From Yeguia hominis (GTDB taxonomy: Bacteria; Bacillota; Clostridia; Oscillospirales; Acutalibacteraceae): a stretch of DNA of 64,000 nucleotides. The stretch spans positions 1 through 64,000 of the forward strand of contig NZ_JACRSN010000019.1 in the NCBI RefSeq assembly GCF_014384705.1, given 5' to 3'. The notes under the pieces are model-generated. The model saw nothing but the letters and a program-made list of their open reading frames with translations. It ran no database searches and was not told the DNA's origin. Within the stretch, counting starts at the first letter, position 1; every line of letters begins with the position of its first letter. The translations under genes were made by a program, and so were the position numbers. This document shows positions 48,749 to 59,041 of the stretch, piece after piece.

Positions 48749-50983
48749 TTAAGAAAGCCGGAGTTGTTCCCCCTCAACATCTTCCGCGGCAAGCAGCGCG
48801 CCTGCTGCTGGGATTTTTTTCCGATACCGGCTCGGGTTATGGAAATCGCCCTCATGATACGGCGTAACAGAAGCCAGACGGTGTCCGCGCTTGAGCATCA
48901 TCACCGCTACGCCCTGCGTCGAGCGCGTCGACTTCGCAGAAATGGCGCCGGTATGCATCAGCAGAATCCGTCCGTGTGAGGACTGACACACACACTCCAG
49001 GTCTTCTGCAAGATACAAAATACTGCAAAGCGGCGCTTTATCGCTGTAAGCGCCGATGAGCTTCTTCCGGTTTGTTTTCGTCTGGTAAGCCGAAAGCTCT
49101 ACCTTGGCAGCCTTTCCGTTTTCAAATGAAAACAGCATATATCCGGTATAATCCGTCGTAACCACCATGTAAATGGCGCTTTCGCCCGGATCCATTCCGA
49201 GCTTTGCCGGAATATATTCGCCGAGGACACTTGCCTTAGAATCGGCAAAATCGGCGCCCTTCGCCTTATAGACCTGGCACTGATCCGTAAAGAAGAGCAG
49301 ATCCGAGTTGTTGCCGGCCTCCAAATGCTGGACTACCGCATCGCCATCTTTGAGTTTCTGTTCCCCGCTCATGCGCAGAGACTGCGGCGTAATTTTCTTA
49401 AAGTATCCGTCTTTTGTGAAGAAATAGTTGACCGGATAATCCGGAATTTCCTCTTCCGGCGCTTCTGCGGCAAGATCTTCCGCATAAAGGATGGCCGTCT
49501 TTCGCGGCTGTGCATACTTTTTGATGACATTTTGCAGCTCCGCAATGATGATCCCTTTGATTTTCGCTTTGCTCGCAAGTGTCGCTTCCAGCGCAGCAAT
49601 ATCCGATTTCAGCTGCTCCGTTTCTGCAGTACGTTTTAATATATATTCTCGGTTCAGATGGCGCAGTTTAATTTCCGCCACATATTCTGCCTGGACCTCA
49701 TCGATTCCAAATCCGATCATCAGATTCGGAACCACTTCGCTCTCTTCCGCAGTTCCGCGGACAATGGCGACCGCTTTGTCGATGTCCAGCAAGATGGCCT
49801 GCAAGCCGAGAAGCAAATGCAGCTTTTCTTTCTTTTTCTGCAAATCATAATAGGTGCGGCGGCGGACACATTCAATCCGAAACGCCGTCCACTCTTCTAT
49901 AAGTTCTTTTACGCCCAGCACGCGCGGAACACCGGCAATCAGGACATTGAAATTGCAGGAGAACGTGTCCTCAAGCGGCGTCATCTTAAACAGGCGTTGG
50001 ATCAGTTTTTCCGGATCCACGCCGCGCTTGAGGTCAATGGTAATTTTCAGTCCGGAAAGCCCCGTTTCGTCGCGGATATCGGCAACTTCACGCAGTTTCC
50101 CCTGTTTGACAAGATCAACCACCTTTTCGACGATCGCTTCTGCTGTCGTTGTCGGCGGAATTTCTGTAATATCGATGCAGTTTGCCGATTTATCATAGGT
50201 GTATTGGGAACGAATCCGGATTCCGCCGCGCCCGGTTCGATAGATTTCCTCCATACCTTTTGGATCGAGGATGACCGCACCGCCGCCGGGGAAATCCGGT
50301 GCAGGCAAGGTGGACGCCACCACATGCTCCGGATCCCGCATCAACGCAATGGTCGTCTCGCAGACTTCCTGCAAATTAAAGGGACAAATCGAGCTTGCCA
50401 TGCCAACTGCAATGCCCGTATTGGCATTGACAAGCACCGAGGGAAACGTCGCGGGCAATAGCAGCGGCTCTTTCATGGAATTGTCGTAGTTGTCGACAAA
50501 ATCGACGGTATCTTTATCGATGTCCCGGAAAAGCTCTTCGGCGATGCGATCCAGGCGCGCCTCCGTGTATCGGGACGCAGCCCAGGCCATATCCCGGGAA
50601 TAAAACTTTCCGAAGTTACCTTTTGAATCGACATATGGGTGCAACAGCGCTTCATACCCGCGGCTAAGCCGCACCATCGTATCATAAATGGCGGCGTCGC
50701 CGTGCGGATTAAGCTTCATGGTTTGTCCGACAATATTGGCGCTTTTGGTTCGTGCCGAATTTAAAAGCCCCATTTTATACATAGTGTAAAGCAGTTTCCG
50801 GTGTGAAGGCTTAAAACCGTCAATCTCCGGAATTGCACGGCTCATAATCACACTCATTGCGTAGGGCATATAGTTCTGTTCCAGCGTATCGGTAATTCGC
50901 TGTTCGACAATTTCCCCGGCGCCGCGAATCACACCGTGTGCCTGTAAAGCAGGCTGACCGGTCGTTTTTTTCTTTTTTGCCAT
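48749..50983 (-). CDS. parC: Topoisomerase IV subunit A (ParC-type)
   Basis: 744 residues from the ATG at 50983. GyrA/ParC core: EQNYMPYAMSVIMSRAIPEI, the active-site Tyr in WAASRYTEARL, the QRLFKM and DIRDETGLSG breakage-reunion elements. The C-terminal part (after residue 500) is short and has weak beta-pinwheel repeats. Partner of ParE upstream; together they decatenate chromosomes. The start has no spaced ribosome site; a hairpin lies directly upstream. Confidence 0.9.
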   Translation of the reverse strand: MAKKKKTTGQPALQAHGVIRGAGEIVEQRITDTLEQNYMPYAMSVIMSRAIPEIDGFKPSHRKLLYTMYKMGLLNSARTKSANIVGQTMKLNPHGDAAIYDTMVRLSRGYEALLHPYVDSKGNFGKFYSRDMAWAASRYTEARLDRIAEELFRDIDKDTVDFVDNYDNSMKEPLLLPATFPSVLVNANTGIAVGMASSICPFNLQEVCETTIALMRDPEHVVASTLPAPDFPGGGAVILDPKGMEEIYRTGRGGIRIRSQYTYDKSANCIDITEIPPTTTAEAIVEKVVDLVKQGKLREVADIRDETGLSGLKITIDLKRGVDPEKLIQRLFKMTPLEDTFSCNFNVLIAGVPRVLGVKELIEEWTAFRIECVRRRTYYDLQKKKEKLHLLLGLQAILLDIDKAVAIVRGTAEESEVVPNLMIGFGIDEVQAEYVAEIKLRHLNREYILKRTAETEQLKSDIAALEATLASKAKIKGIIIAELQNVIKKYAQPRKTAILYAEDLAAEAPEEEIPDYPVNYFFTKDGYFKKITPQSLRMSGEQKLKDGDAVVQHLEAGNNSDLLFFTDQCQVYKAKGADFADSKASVLGEYIPAKLGMDPGESAIYMVVTTDYTGYMLFSFENGKAAKVELSAYQTKTNRKKLIGAYSDKAPLCSILYLAEDLECVCQSSHGRILLMHTGAISAKSTRSTQGVAVMMLKRGHRLASVTPYHEGDFHNPSRYRKKIPAAGALLAAEDVEGEQLRLS

Positions 50984-50994
50984 TTTCAAAATGC

Positions 50995-51019
50995 GTACAG
51001 TCCAATTGCCAGACTGTAC
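50995..51019 (-). promoter_or_regulatory. Inverted repeat in the parE-parC gap
   Basis: GTACAGTC, 9-base loop, GACTGTAC: a perfect 8-bp palindrome 12 bases before the parC start and 38 after the parE stop. It may bind a protein or act as a translational hairpin. Confidence 0.6.
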
Positions 51020-51057
51020 ACCTGTCCTCCTCCCTCAATTTTCCTACGGATTAGAGG

Positions 51058-53040
51058 CTAAAAGACATCTGCGGTGTCGAGATAAAGATGTCCGTTTTCC
51101 GCAATGTGTTCTTTTCGACCGGAAAGATTATCGCCAAGCAAGAGATCAAACAGCGCAGAGGTCCGCTCTGCGTCGGCTGGAAGCACCTGAATCAGCCGTC
51201 TGGTCTCCGGGTTCATCGTTGTCAGGCTGAGCATATCCGGTTCGTTTTCGCCGAGTCCTTTCGAACGCTGTACCGTAAATTTCTGATTGCCAATTTCGCG
51301 GATAAAGGCATCTTTTTCTGCCTCCGTATAGGCAAAATACGTTTCGTCCTTTGTGGTCAGCTCGTAAAGCGGTGATTCCGCAATAAAGACCTTGCCTTCT
51401 GTAATCAAATCCGGCGTCAGACGGTAAAGCATGGTCAAAAGCAGCGCGCGGATCTGAAACCCGTCGACGTCCGCATCCGTGCAGAGAATCACCTTGCTCC
51501 AGCGCAATGCATTCATATCAAAGGAAGAGACGTTCTTATTGGCCTTCGAGCGAACCTTTACCCCGCATCCCAAAACTTTGATCAGATCCGTAATGATTTC
51601 GCTCTTGAAAATTTTATCGTAGTCTGCTTTCAGGCAATTGAGGATTTTTCCGCGAATCGGCATAATCGCCTGGAAATCCGCATCGCGCGCCTGTTTGCAC
51701 GCACCTAGCGCAGAATCGCCCTCCACGATGAAGATCTCGCGTTCGCTGACGTCCCGGCTGCGGCAATCGACAAATTTGGCGACCCGGCTTGTGATGTCCA
51801 TATTGCTTGTGAGTTTCTTTTTGATATTCAGGCGCGTACGCTCCGCATCCTCACGGCTGCGCTTATTGATGAGCACCTGTCCGGCGATTTTATCGGCATC
51901 GAGCGGGTTCTCAATGAAATAGACCTCCAGATTATGCCGAAGCATTTCCGCCATTGCATCCTGGATTCCCTTATTTGTAATTGCTTTTTTGGTCTGGTTT
52001 TCGTAAGATGTCCGGTTGGAAAACGAAGAAATTACAATAATCAGGCAATCCTCCACGTCGGCAAACGTGATTTTGGATTCATTTTTATTGTATTTCCCGT
52101 TCTGTTTTAAATACGCATCGATCTGATAGACAAACGCATTCCGCACAGCCTTGTCCGGCGCGCCGCCGTGCTCAAGCCAGCTGGAATTGTGGTAGTACTC
52201 CGCCGCATGCGTCCGGTTCGAAAATGCAACCGCCACGTTGATTTTGGTCTTATATTCCGGCTTGTCCGCACGGTCGCGCACTTTCTTTTCGCTTTGCCAA
52301 AACTGAACCGGCGTCAGCGGATCCGCACCGGCAAGCTCTGCGGCATGATCCGCAATTCCGTTCTGATAGCAGAACTCGGTTGTCTCAAATTTTCCGTTCA
52401 CTTCGTTACGGAAGAGAAACGTGATCCCCTCATTGACAACTGCCTGCCGTTTGATCGTATCCAGATAGTATTCCGCCGGCACCGCAATGTCCGTAAATAC
52501 CTCGAGATCCGGTTTCCAGTGAATCCGGGTTCCTGTATCCTTTTTGGAATATGGCTCCTGAGAAAGCCCGCCGACATTCTCGCCATGTTCAAAATGCAGT
52601 GTATAATGTGTGCCGTTCGAACGGATATCGACATCCATATAAGCCGACGCATACTGCGTTGCACAAAGGCCGAGTCCATTCAGGCCCAAAGAATACTCGT
52701 AGCTGCCGTCCGACTCGTTGTTGTATTTTCCACCCGCATACATTTCACAGAATACAAGTTCCCAGTTGTTCCGCTGTTCACGCGGGTTATAATCGACCGG
52801 AATTCCCCGGCCGAAATCCTCAACCTCAACCGAATGATCGGCATAGCGCGTGACAATAATTTTTCGGCCATACCCCTCTCGCGCCTCGTCGATGGAGTTT
52901 GAGAGAATTTCAAAAATCGAGTGCTCGCACCCTTCGATTCCGTCAGAGCCGAAAATAACCGCCGGCCGAAGCCGAACGCGGTCAGCGCCCTTCAGCATCG
53001 AGATGCTTTCATTCCCATAAGTTGCCGCCTTTTTGGGCAT
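51058..53040 (-). CDS. parE: Topoisomerase IV subunit B (ParE/GyrB type)
   Basis: 660 residues. GHKL ATPase motifs: EILSNSIDEAREG, VEDFGRGIPVDYNP and the glycine-rich YSLGLNGLGLCATQ. TOPRIM: REIFIVEGDSALGACKQA and CTDADVDGFQIRALLL. No DNA-gyrase-type insertion. Adjacent to parC, in operon order E then C. It supplies ATP-driven strand passage. Confidence 0.94.
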   Translation of the reverse strand: MPKKAATYGNESISMLKGADRVRLRPAVIFGSDGIEGCEHSIFEILSNSIDEAREGYGRKIIVTRYADHSVEVEDFGRGIPVDYNPREQRNNWELVFCEMYAGGKYNNESDGSYEYSLGLNGLGLCATQYASAYMDVDIRSNGTHYTLHFEHGENVGGLSQEPYSKKDTGTRIHWKPDLEVFTDIAVPAEYYLDTIKRQAVVNEGITFLFRNEVNGKFETTEFCYQNGIADHAAELAGADPLTPVQFWQSEKKVRDRADKPEYKTKINVAVAFSNRTHAAEYYHNSSWLEHGGAPDKAVRNAFVYQIDAYLKQNGKYNKNESKITFADVEDCLIIVISSFSNRTSYENQTKKAITNKGIQDAMAEMLRHNLEVYFIENPLDADKIAGQVLINKRSREDAERTRLNIKKKLTSNMDITSRVAKFVDCRSRDVSEREIFIVEGDSALGACKQARDADFQAIMPIRGKILNCLKADYDKIFKSEIITDLIKVLGCGVKVRSKANKNVSSFDMNALRWSKVILCTDADVDGFQIRALLLTMLYRLTPDLITEGKVFIAESPLYELTTKDETYFAYTEAEKDAFIREIGNQKFTVQRSKGLGENEPDMLSLTTMNPETRRLIQVLPADAERTSALFDLLLGDNLSGRKEHIAENGHLYLDTADVF

Positions 53041-53066
53041 GCCATCTCCTCCATTGCAAAGGAAAT

Positions 53067-53088
53067 GGGGAATGTGCCCACATTCCCC
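53067..53088. terminator. Hairpin between ftsH and parE
   Basis: GGGGAATGTG and CACATTCCCC (10 bp, 2-base loop). The T-tail is weak (ATTTCC), so it may be a partial terminator or processing hairpin. Confidence 0.55.
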
Positions 53089-53111
53089 GTTTCACGATTT
53101 CTTCATTTTCC

Positions 53112-55007
53112 TCATTCCGTGCCTTCCGGCAAGGAAGAATCCGCCGCAGCGTCCGTCTGTGCAGCCATCATCTTGCTAAATTCCTCATCGCTCATTTTTT
53201 CGTTGAGGAACAGATATTTGGCAACCTCGTGCAGTTTGTCAAGATGGGTCTTGAGAATATTTTCCGCACTCGCATACGCATGCGCCATGATATTCCGGAT
53301 TTCCGTATCAATCTCCGCAGCCGTTACTTCCGAATAATCGCGAACATGTCCCATATCCCGTCCGAGGAACGGTGCATCGTCGCTGATGCCGTATTTAACC
53401 GGACCGAGATTATCGCTCATGCCGTATTTCGTCACCATCGAACGCACGGTTTTGGTCGCGCGCTCAATATCATTGGACGCACCGGTCGAAACATCATCGA
53501 GCACAAGCGCCTCCGCAACACGGCCGCCAAGCATGACGTTGAGGCCTTCCAGCATTTCCTTTTTGGAGCGATAAGAGCGATCCTCTGAAGGAATCTGCAT
53601 GGTATATCCGCCGGCCATTCCGCGCGGAATAATGGAAATCTGATGCACAGGATCCTGATACTTCGAATAATACGTGACTACCGCATGACCTGCTTCATGA
53701 TAAGCGGTCAGCGTTTTCTCACGTTCCGTGATGACACGGCTCTTTTTCTCGGTGCCGACAACAACCTTGATGGTCGCTTCCTCAATTTCCGCCATTGTCA
53801 CGGCCTTGAGGTTTTTCCGGGCTGCAAGAAGCGCTGCTTCGTTCAGCAGGTTTTCCAAATCTGCGCCGGTAAATCCGGCCGTCGATTTCGCGATGGTCGC
53901 CAATACCACGTCCGGAGCCAGGGGCTTCCCTCTGGCATGCACTTTCAGAATCTCTTCGCGGCCCTTAATATCGGGATAGCCGACTGTAACCTGCCGGTCA
54001 AAACGACCCGGACGCATCAGCGCAGGATCCAGGATATCCGGACGGTTTGTCGCCGCAATCATGATGACGCCTTCGTTTGCGCCGAAGCCGTCCATTTCTA
54101 CCAGCAGCTGGTTTAGGGTCTGTTCGCGCTCATCATGCCCGCCGCCGAGACCGGCGCCGCGCTGACGTCCAACTGCGTCAATTTCATCGATAAAGATAAT
54201 GCAGGGGGAATTCTTTTTCGCCTGGTCAAACAGGTCCCGGACACGGGACGCACCAACACCGACGAACATCTCCACAAAGTCCGAACCGGAAATGGAGAAA
54301 AATGGCACACCGGCCTCCCCGGCAACCGCACGGGCAAGCAGGGTTTTACCGGTACCCGGAGGTCCGACCAGCAGAACGCCTTTCGGGATTCTTGCGCCGA
54401 GTTCATTATATTTTTTCGGATTTTTTAGAAATTCCACAATTTCGCGGAGCTCTTCTTTTTCCTCGTCTGCACCTGCAACATCGGCAAAGGTAGTCTTCCG
54501 CTTTTCATCGCTCATTTGCTTGACTTTGGCTTTCCCAAAGGTCATCTGCTTTCCGGGATCTCCCATGCTCGCATTCAGCCTGCGCCACATGAACCACCAG
54601 AAAACCGCGATAATAATAAAGAGCACCAGCGTCGGCAAAAGACTGAACAGCCAGGAAGTCTCCTGCGGCGGCTGGACATCCTCTTTCATCATCTGATCCG
54701 GATGCGCCGCATTGTAAGCCGCGATGTCATCGCCCACTGCATCATAAAACAGCGCGAGATTCGGGATTGTAAAGTTTACAACCGTTCCTTTTTCATCGTT
54801 GAGCTTGAGCACCAAAGCGCCTGAGCCGGTATCCAGTTTATATTCTGCAACCTTTTGGTCTGCAAAAAGCTGCTTAATATCTGAATAAAGATATCCCTGG
54901 ACCTTGGATCTTGAGGATCCGAAAATAATCATCGAAATAATTAAAATTGCAATTGGGATTCCGAGGTAAATCAGTAAATTTCGGATCGTCTTTTTATTGT
55001 TTTCCAA
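53112..55007 (-). CDS. ftsH: ATP-dependent zinc metalloprotease FtsH
   Basis: 631 residues. Two transmembrane helices (about 10-30 and 118-138), AAA module: Walker A GPPGTGKT, Walker [34 protein letters not shown]; protease HEAGHAVV and the downstream [13 protein letters not shown]. Membrane-bound hexamer with ATPase and peptidase facing the cytosol, used for quality control and regulated proteolysis. Adjacent to hpt and tilS as in many Firmicutes. Confidence 0.97.
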   Translation of the reverse strand: MENNKKTIRNLLIYLGIPIAILIISMIIFGSSRSKVQGYLYSDIKQLFADQKVAEYKLDTGSGALVLKLNDEKGTVVNFTIPNLALFYDAVGDDIAAYNAAHPDQMMKEDVQPPQETSWLFSLLPTLVLFIIIAVFWWFMWRRLNASMGDPGKQMTFGKAKVKQMSDEKRKTTFADVAGADEEKEELREIVEFLKNPKKYNELGARIPKGVLLVGPPGTGKTLLARAVAGEAGVPFFSISGSDFVEMFVGVGASRVRDLFDQAKKNSPCIIFIDEIDAVGRQRGAGLGGGHDEREQTLNQLLVEMDGFGANEGVIMIAATNRPDILDPALMRPGRFDRQVTVGYPDIKGREEILKVHARGKPLAPDVVLATIAKSTAGFTGADLENLLNEAALLAARKNLKAVTMAEIEEATIKVVVGTEKKSRVITEREKTLTAYHEAGHAVVTYYSKYQDPVHQISIIPRGMAGGYTMQIPSEDRSYRSKKEMLEGLNVMLGGRVAEALVLDDVSTGASNDIERATKTVRSMVTKYGMSDNLGPVKYGISDDAPFLGRDMGHVRDYSEVTAAEIDTEIRNIMAHAYASAENILKTHLDKLHEVAKYLFLNEKMSDEEFSKMMAAQTDAAADSSLPEGTE

Positions 55008-55049
55008 AGGAAAATCCCCCCTTTACAGTTTGGTTCTATATTTTGAAAA

Positions 55050-55589
55050 TCAACCGCCATAGGCTTCCGGTTTCAACACCCCGATAAACGGAAGATTTCG
55101 ATAAACTTCGTCAAAGTCCAGTCCATATCCCACGATGAACTCGTCTGGAACCTGCAGCCCGACATAGTCGGCCTTAATATCCGTTACCCGGCGTTCCGGT
55201 TTGTCAAAAAGCGTGCAAATTCGAATACTTCTCGGATTTCTTGCCTTGAGAATTCCGACAATATAGTCAAGCGTCATGCCGCTATCGAGAATATCTTCGA
55301 CAATCAAAAGATCGTACCCCTCGATCGGCTTGTCAAGATCCTTTAAAATTCGGACGACACCCGATGTTTTGACACCGGAGCCGTAACTGGAAACGGACAT
55401 AAAATCAATTCGCGCCGGAATGGTAACCGCCCGCATCAAATCCGCCATAAAGACGACGGAACCTTTTAAAATACTGATCATCAGTAAATTCTTATCCCGG
55501 TAATCTTCACTGATCTGTTTTCCAAGACGCGCTACGACGTTCTGAAGGTCTTCCTGCGAATAGAGTACTTTACTGATCTGTTCAAGCAT
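55050..55589 (-). CDS. hpt: Hypoxanthine phosphoribosyltransferase
   Basis: 179 residues, the usual size. PRPP-binding motif LLIVEDILDSGMTLDY, purine-binding VPDEFIVGYGLDFDEVYR, and the N-terminal LKGSVVFMADLMR region. It salvages hypoxanthine and guanine. Next to tilS and ftsH as a classic Firmicutes cluster. Confidence 0.95.
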   Translation of the reverse strand: MLEQISKVLYSQEDLQNVVARLGKQISEDYRDKNLLMISILKGSVVFMADLMRAVTIPARIDFMSVSSYGSGVKTSGVVRILKDLDKPIEGYDLLIVEDILDSGMTLDYIVGILKARNPRSIRICTLFDKPERRVTDIKADYVGLQVPDEFIVGYGLDFDEVYRNLPFIGVLKPEAYGG

Positions 55590-55641
55590 GCGTGTTTCTC
55601 CTTATTTCCGGCATCGAGGCAGCCCATCATGCTGCGTATTT

Positions 55642-57033
55642 TCAAAGCCTGTGCACTGTAATTTTCGCCGCAGAAACCGTTTTTTCTGTAATCCGAAACG
55701 GCTCGGAAACGCCAAAGCCTTCGATCCAGACAATTTCCCCCGCAGATTCCAAAATCAGCGCAGATTCCCGCTCGAAAGCGGAAAGCTTTGCCTCATTAAA
55801 CAGTTTCCGGAGAGATTTTCGAATCCCACGTCCTGCCGGAGAAAAGGAATCGCCTTCCTGCCGGGTGCGCAATACAATATCTTGCGTTATTGTATCACAA
55901 TCGAACGCATCGGATAATAACAAATTATGAAATTTATGTTGCTTTTTCTCGGTTTCCAAAAGCGAAGTGCATAACATATCTATTATGACGATTCTTCCAT
56001 CACCTGTCAAGGTCTGCGGCCACACAAATGGAATTTTGAGGGAAAATTTTTCTCTTTTAGAAGGAAAGAAGCACAACATCTGGTGCGCAACTCGACAGGA
56101 AATCCCGCCGGGTAGCGAGACTTCCCCAATGCCTTTCCGGACACACGACGCACAGGCCCGCAGGTGCAGTTCTGTCATCCTACCAGCTCCATGCTTTTCG
56201 GCAGCCGCTCGAACTGCCCGCAGCAGCAGTGCGTCCGGCAGGCTCTGCAGCGGTGCGATCCGATACCCGCCGGATGTCTCCGCCGACGCCAGTGCAGTCT
56301 GTGCCAATTCACAAAGACAGGCTTCATCTTCTGCAAAGCTCCGCATGGCGCGTGCTGCAGCCTGTTCCCAAGCCGGATTCATGCTTTTGAGTACCGGGGT
56401 AATCTGGCTGCGGATCCGGTTGCGCGTATAAATTGGCTCTGCATTTGTCGAATCTGTCACATATGCAAGCTGATGATAGGCACAATAGGCCTCCACCTCT
56501 TCGCGGGTCAAGCAAAGAAGCGGCCGGATAATCTTTCCGCGCACCGCCGGAATACCGCTCATGCCGCGTCCGCCGGCGCCGCTGGTTACATGCAGCAGCA
56601 GGGTTTCACAGGAATCCGAGAGCGTATGCGCAGTTGCAATGCGATCAGCATCTCCTGCAGCAAGCGCATGAAAAAAGCGGTACCGAACTTCCCGTCCGCA
56701 GGCTTCTTCCCCCAGTCCGGACGATTGTGCAAGCGTTCGGACATCCACATGCGTACACTGAAATTCGATTTTGTGGGCATCGCACCAGTTTTTTACAAAC
56801 TGCTCGTCACGATCTGCCTCTTCTCCGCGCAGGCCGTGGTTGACATGCGCGACAAGAAGCCGTTTGGGATCGGAAAGCCGGTGAAATAAAAAATGAAGCA
56901 ACGCCATGGAATCCGCGCCGCCCGAAACGCCGGCAACAATTCGGCCTTCCGGCAAAAGCATCTGCTTTTCCTGCAAAAGCTGCTCCACTTTTTCTGTGAT
57001 TTTTTGCAACTGGGACGCGTTTCGATCAAGCAT
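55642..57033 (-). CDS. tilS: tRNA(Ile)-lysidine synthase
   Basis: 463 residues. PP-loop SGGADSMALL near residue 40, HVNHGLRGEEADRDEQFV, then EACGREVRYRFF, and C-terminal TilS domains that include FSPAGRGIRKSLRKLF. It modifies the wobble C of tRNA-Ile(CAU) to lysidine. The start overlaps the dnaB stop by 8 bases. Confidence 0.95.
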   Translation of the reverse strand: MLDRNASQLQKITEKVEQLLQEKQMLLPEGRIVAGVSGGADSMALLHFLFHRLSDPKRLLVAHVNHGLRGEEADRDEQFVKNWCDAHKIEFQCTHVDVRTLAQSSGLGEEACGREVRYRFFHALAAGDADRIATAHTLSDSCETLLLHVTSGAGGRGMSGIPAVRGKIIRPLLCLTREEVEAYCAYHQLAYVTDSTNAEPIYTRNRIRSQITPVLKSMNPAWEQAAARAMRSFAEDEACLCELAQTALASAETSGGYRIAPLQSLPDALLLRAVRAAAEKHGAGRMTELHLRACASCVRKGIGEVSLPGGISCRVAHQMLCFFPSKREKFSLKIPFVWPQTLTGDGRIVIIDMLCTSLLETEKKQHKFHNLLLSDAFDCDTITQDIVLRTRQEGDSFSPAGRGIRKSLRKLFNEAKLSAFERESALILESAGEIVWIEGFGVSEPFRITEKTVSAAKITVHRL

Positions 57034-58396
57034 TATGAAAAACCTCTACCGACGTAAAGCGCATAAATTCACCCTGCCAATGCAGCGGAACGGTTGTCGT
57101 TTCGCCATGACGGTTCTTCGCGACAATGCACTCCGAACTGTTTTTATCCGCGTTTTCATCCGGTGCGCCTTCATTGCTATAATAATCGTCACGATACAAA
57201 AACAGTACGATATCGGCATCCTGCTCAATCGAACCGGAATCACGCAGATCAGAAAGAACCGGCCGGTGATCTGTCCGCTTTTCGCTTGCACGCGCAAGCT
57301 GTGAGAGCACCACAACCGGCACATTAAGTTCTTTTGCCATAATTTTCAAATTTCGGGTAATCATCGAGATTTCCTGCACGCGGTTGTCAATTTTCCCGTT
57401 TCCGCCCATCAGCTGCAGATAATCGATGATGATCAAATCGACATTCTTCAGACGCCGAACCTTTGCCTTGATCTCATTGACCGAAACCTGCGGGTTATCA
57501 TCGAGATAGAGTTCGCCTTTAGAGAGAATATCTCCGGCTTCAATCAGGCGCGCCCATTCGCTTTCGGTAAGCTCTCCGGTACGCAGTTTTGTGCCTTCGA
57601 CCAGTGCTTCCGACGCCAAAAGACGCGAAGAAAGCTGTTCTTTACTCATTTCCAGTGAAAACACTGCAACCCGTCTCAGAGACTGCACCGCAACATGCCG
57701 GGCAATATTCAGCGCAAAACTCGTTTTTCCCATACCGGGACGCGCAGCCAAGATAATCAGGTCCGACCGGTTCAGGCCGGTAATCACGGAATCCAGCGTG
57801 CTGATTCCGGTGGAAATAGCCCGGTAAGCAGCGCCCTCGTCCGAGTTGAGCATATCCAAACGGTCAAACGTATCGATCAAAACTTCTTTGAGATGCTGCA
57901 GCCCCTGCATATTTTTGCCGCTGCGAATGTCAAAAATGCGCTGCTCCGCAGAATCCAGCAGCATTTCAGAGCTGGTGCCGCCGTCAGAAGCGTCCTCTAG
58001 AATATCCCGTGCAGCCACAATCAGAGTCCGGACATCGTACTTGTCACGGACGATTCTGGCGTATGTTTCCACATTGGTGATCGAGGGAACCAGCTGTGCA
58101 AGCTGCATCAAATAAAGCCGGCCGTTCGCTTCATCAAACGACCGGTCTTCTTTGAGCTTTTCCAGCACGGTAACGAAGTCCACCGGTTTGCCCTGGGTGA
58201 ACATATCGAGCATGACATCGTAAATTTTCCCGTTATTCACCTGGTAAAAATAGTCCGGCCTCGGAAGGATCTCCGCAACGCGATCCAGGCAGGACGAATC
58301 CAGCAGGATTGCCCCCAGAACAGATTGCTCCGCTTCTGGGCTAAAAGGCATCACCCCGCCGGACGATTCCGTTTTTAAAATCGGTTCCCCACTCAA
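57026..58396 (-). CDS. dnaB: Replicative DNA helicase DnaB
   Basis: 456 residues from a TTG at 58396 (AAGGAG 8 bases upstream; an upstream GTG touches the ribosome site). N-terminal helical domain (AEQSVLGAILLDSSCLDRVA), RecA-like ATPase: AARPGMGKTSFALNIA (Walker A), IIIDYLQLM (Walker B), DLRDSGSIEQDADIVLFLYR. Hexameric helicase at the fork, also the target of the phage organizer. It follows rplI with a 12-base gap. Confidence 0.95.
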   Translation of the reverse strand: MSGEPILKTESSGGVMPFSPEAEQSVLGAILLDSSCLDRVAEILPRPDYFYQVNNGKIYDVMLDMFTQGKPVDFVTVLEKLKEDRSFDEANGRLYLMQLAQLVPSITNVETYARIVRDKYDVRTLIVAARDILEDASDGGTSSEMLLDSAEQRIFDIRSGKNMQGLQHLKEVLIDTFDRLDMLNSDEGAAYRAISTGISTLDSVITGLNRSDLIILAARPGMGKTSFALNIARHVAVQSLRRVAVFSLEMSKEQLSSRLLASEALVEGTKLRTGELTESEWARLIEAGDILSKGELYLDDNPQVSVNEIKAKVRRLKNVDLIIIDYLQLMGGNGKIDNRVQEISMITRNLKIMAKELNVPVVVLSQLARASEKRTDHRPVLSDLRDSGSIEQDADIVLFLYRDDYYSNEGAPDENADKNSSECIVAKNRHGETTTVPLHWQGEFMRFTSVEVFHNA

Positions 58397-58408
58397 GAAA
58401 GGCACTCC

Positions 58409-58858
58409 TTATTCCTGTTCTCCCACTACGACAAACATCTTTGCAGTGATGCCGCTGAGCAATTTAATGGTAAAGGAAAATGTTCCAAACGCTTTGATAT
58501 CGGTTTCGAGCTCGATTTTCCGCTTATCGACATCCACCTTATACTGTTTTTTGATTTCTTCCGAAATTTCTTTCGCCGTTACCGAACCAAACAGTTTGCC
58601 GTTCTGTCCGGCCTTTGCGTACACTTTTACGCTCTTTCCGTCAACTGTCTTGGCAACTGCCTCGGCCGCTTCTTTTTCGACGCGCGCCTTATAGGCCTTT
58701 GCTTCCTCAGCGTTTTTCAGTTCGTTCATCGCCTGTGCGTCTGCAATCTTGGCAAGCTTTCTCGGGATCAGGAAATTCCTTGCATATCCGTCGGAAACAT
58801 TTACAAGTTCCCCCTTCTTTCCGTTGCCCTTTACATCCGCTAACAATACTACTTTCAT
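58409..58858 (-). CDS. rplI: Ribosomal protein bL9
   Basis: 149 residues. N-terminal domain [36 protein letters not shown]; connecting helix; C-terminal [20 protein letters not shown]. Component of the 50S subunit near the L1 stalk. GGCGGAGA precedes the ATG. In operon with dnaB. Confidence 0.97.
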   Translation of the reverse strand: MKVVLLADVKGNGKKGELVNVSDGYARNFLIPRKLAKIADAQAMNELKNAEEAKAYKARVEKEAAEAVAKTVDGKSVKVYAKAGQNGKLFGSVTAKEISEEIKKQYKVDVDKRKIELETDIKAFGTFSFTIKLLSGITAKMFVVVGEQE

Positions 58859-59041
58859 GTTTTCTCCGCCTTTCTTCGCGCGTCAGATAGCCAAACGCGC
58901 CATCTTAGATCGTATTGCACCCGTCGTTCCGGCCTACTTATTCAGAGCAGAAGCCGCTGTGCGCCGGATGCATCAAAAACAATGTTAAATAAAAATAACC
59001 CGTTCCGCAAAGCCATAACACAAAATTTCGGCTTTGGAAGC

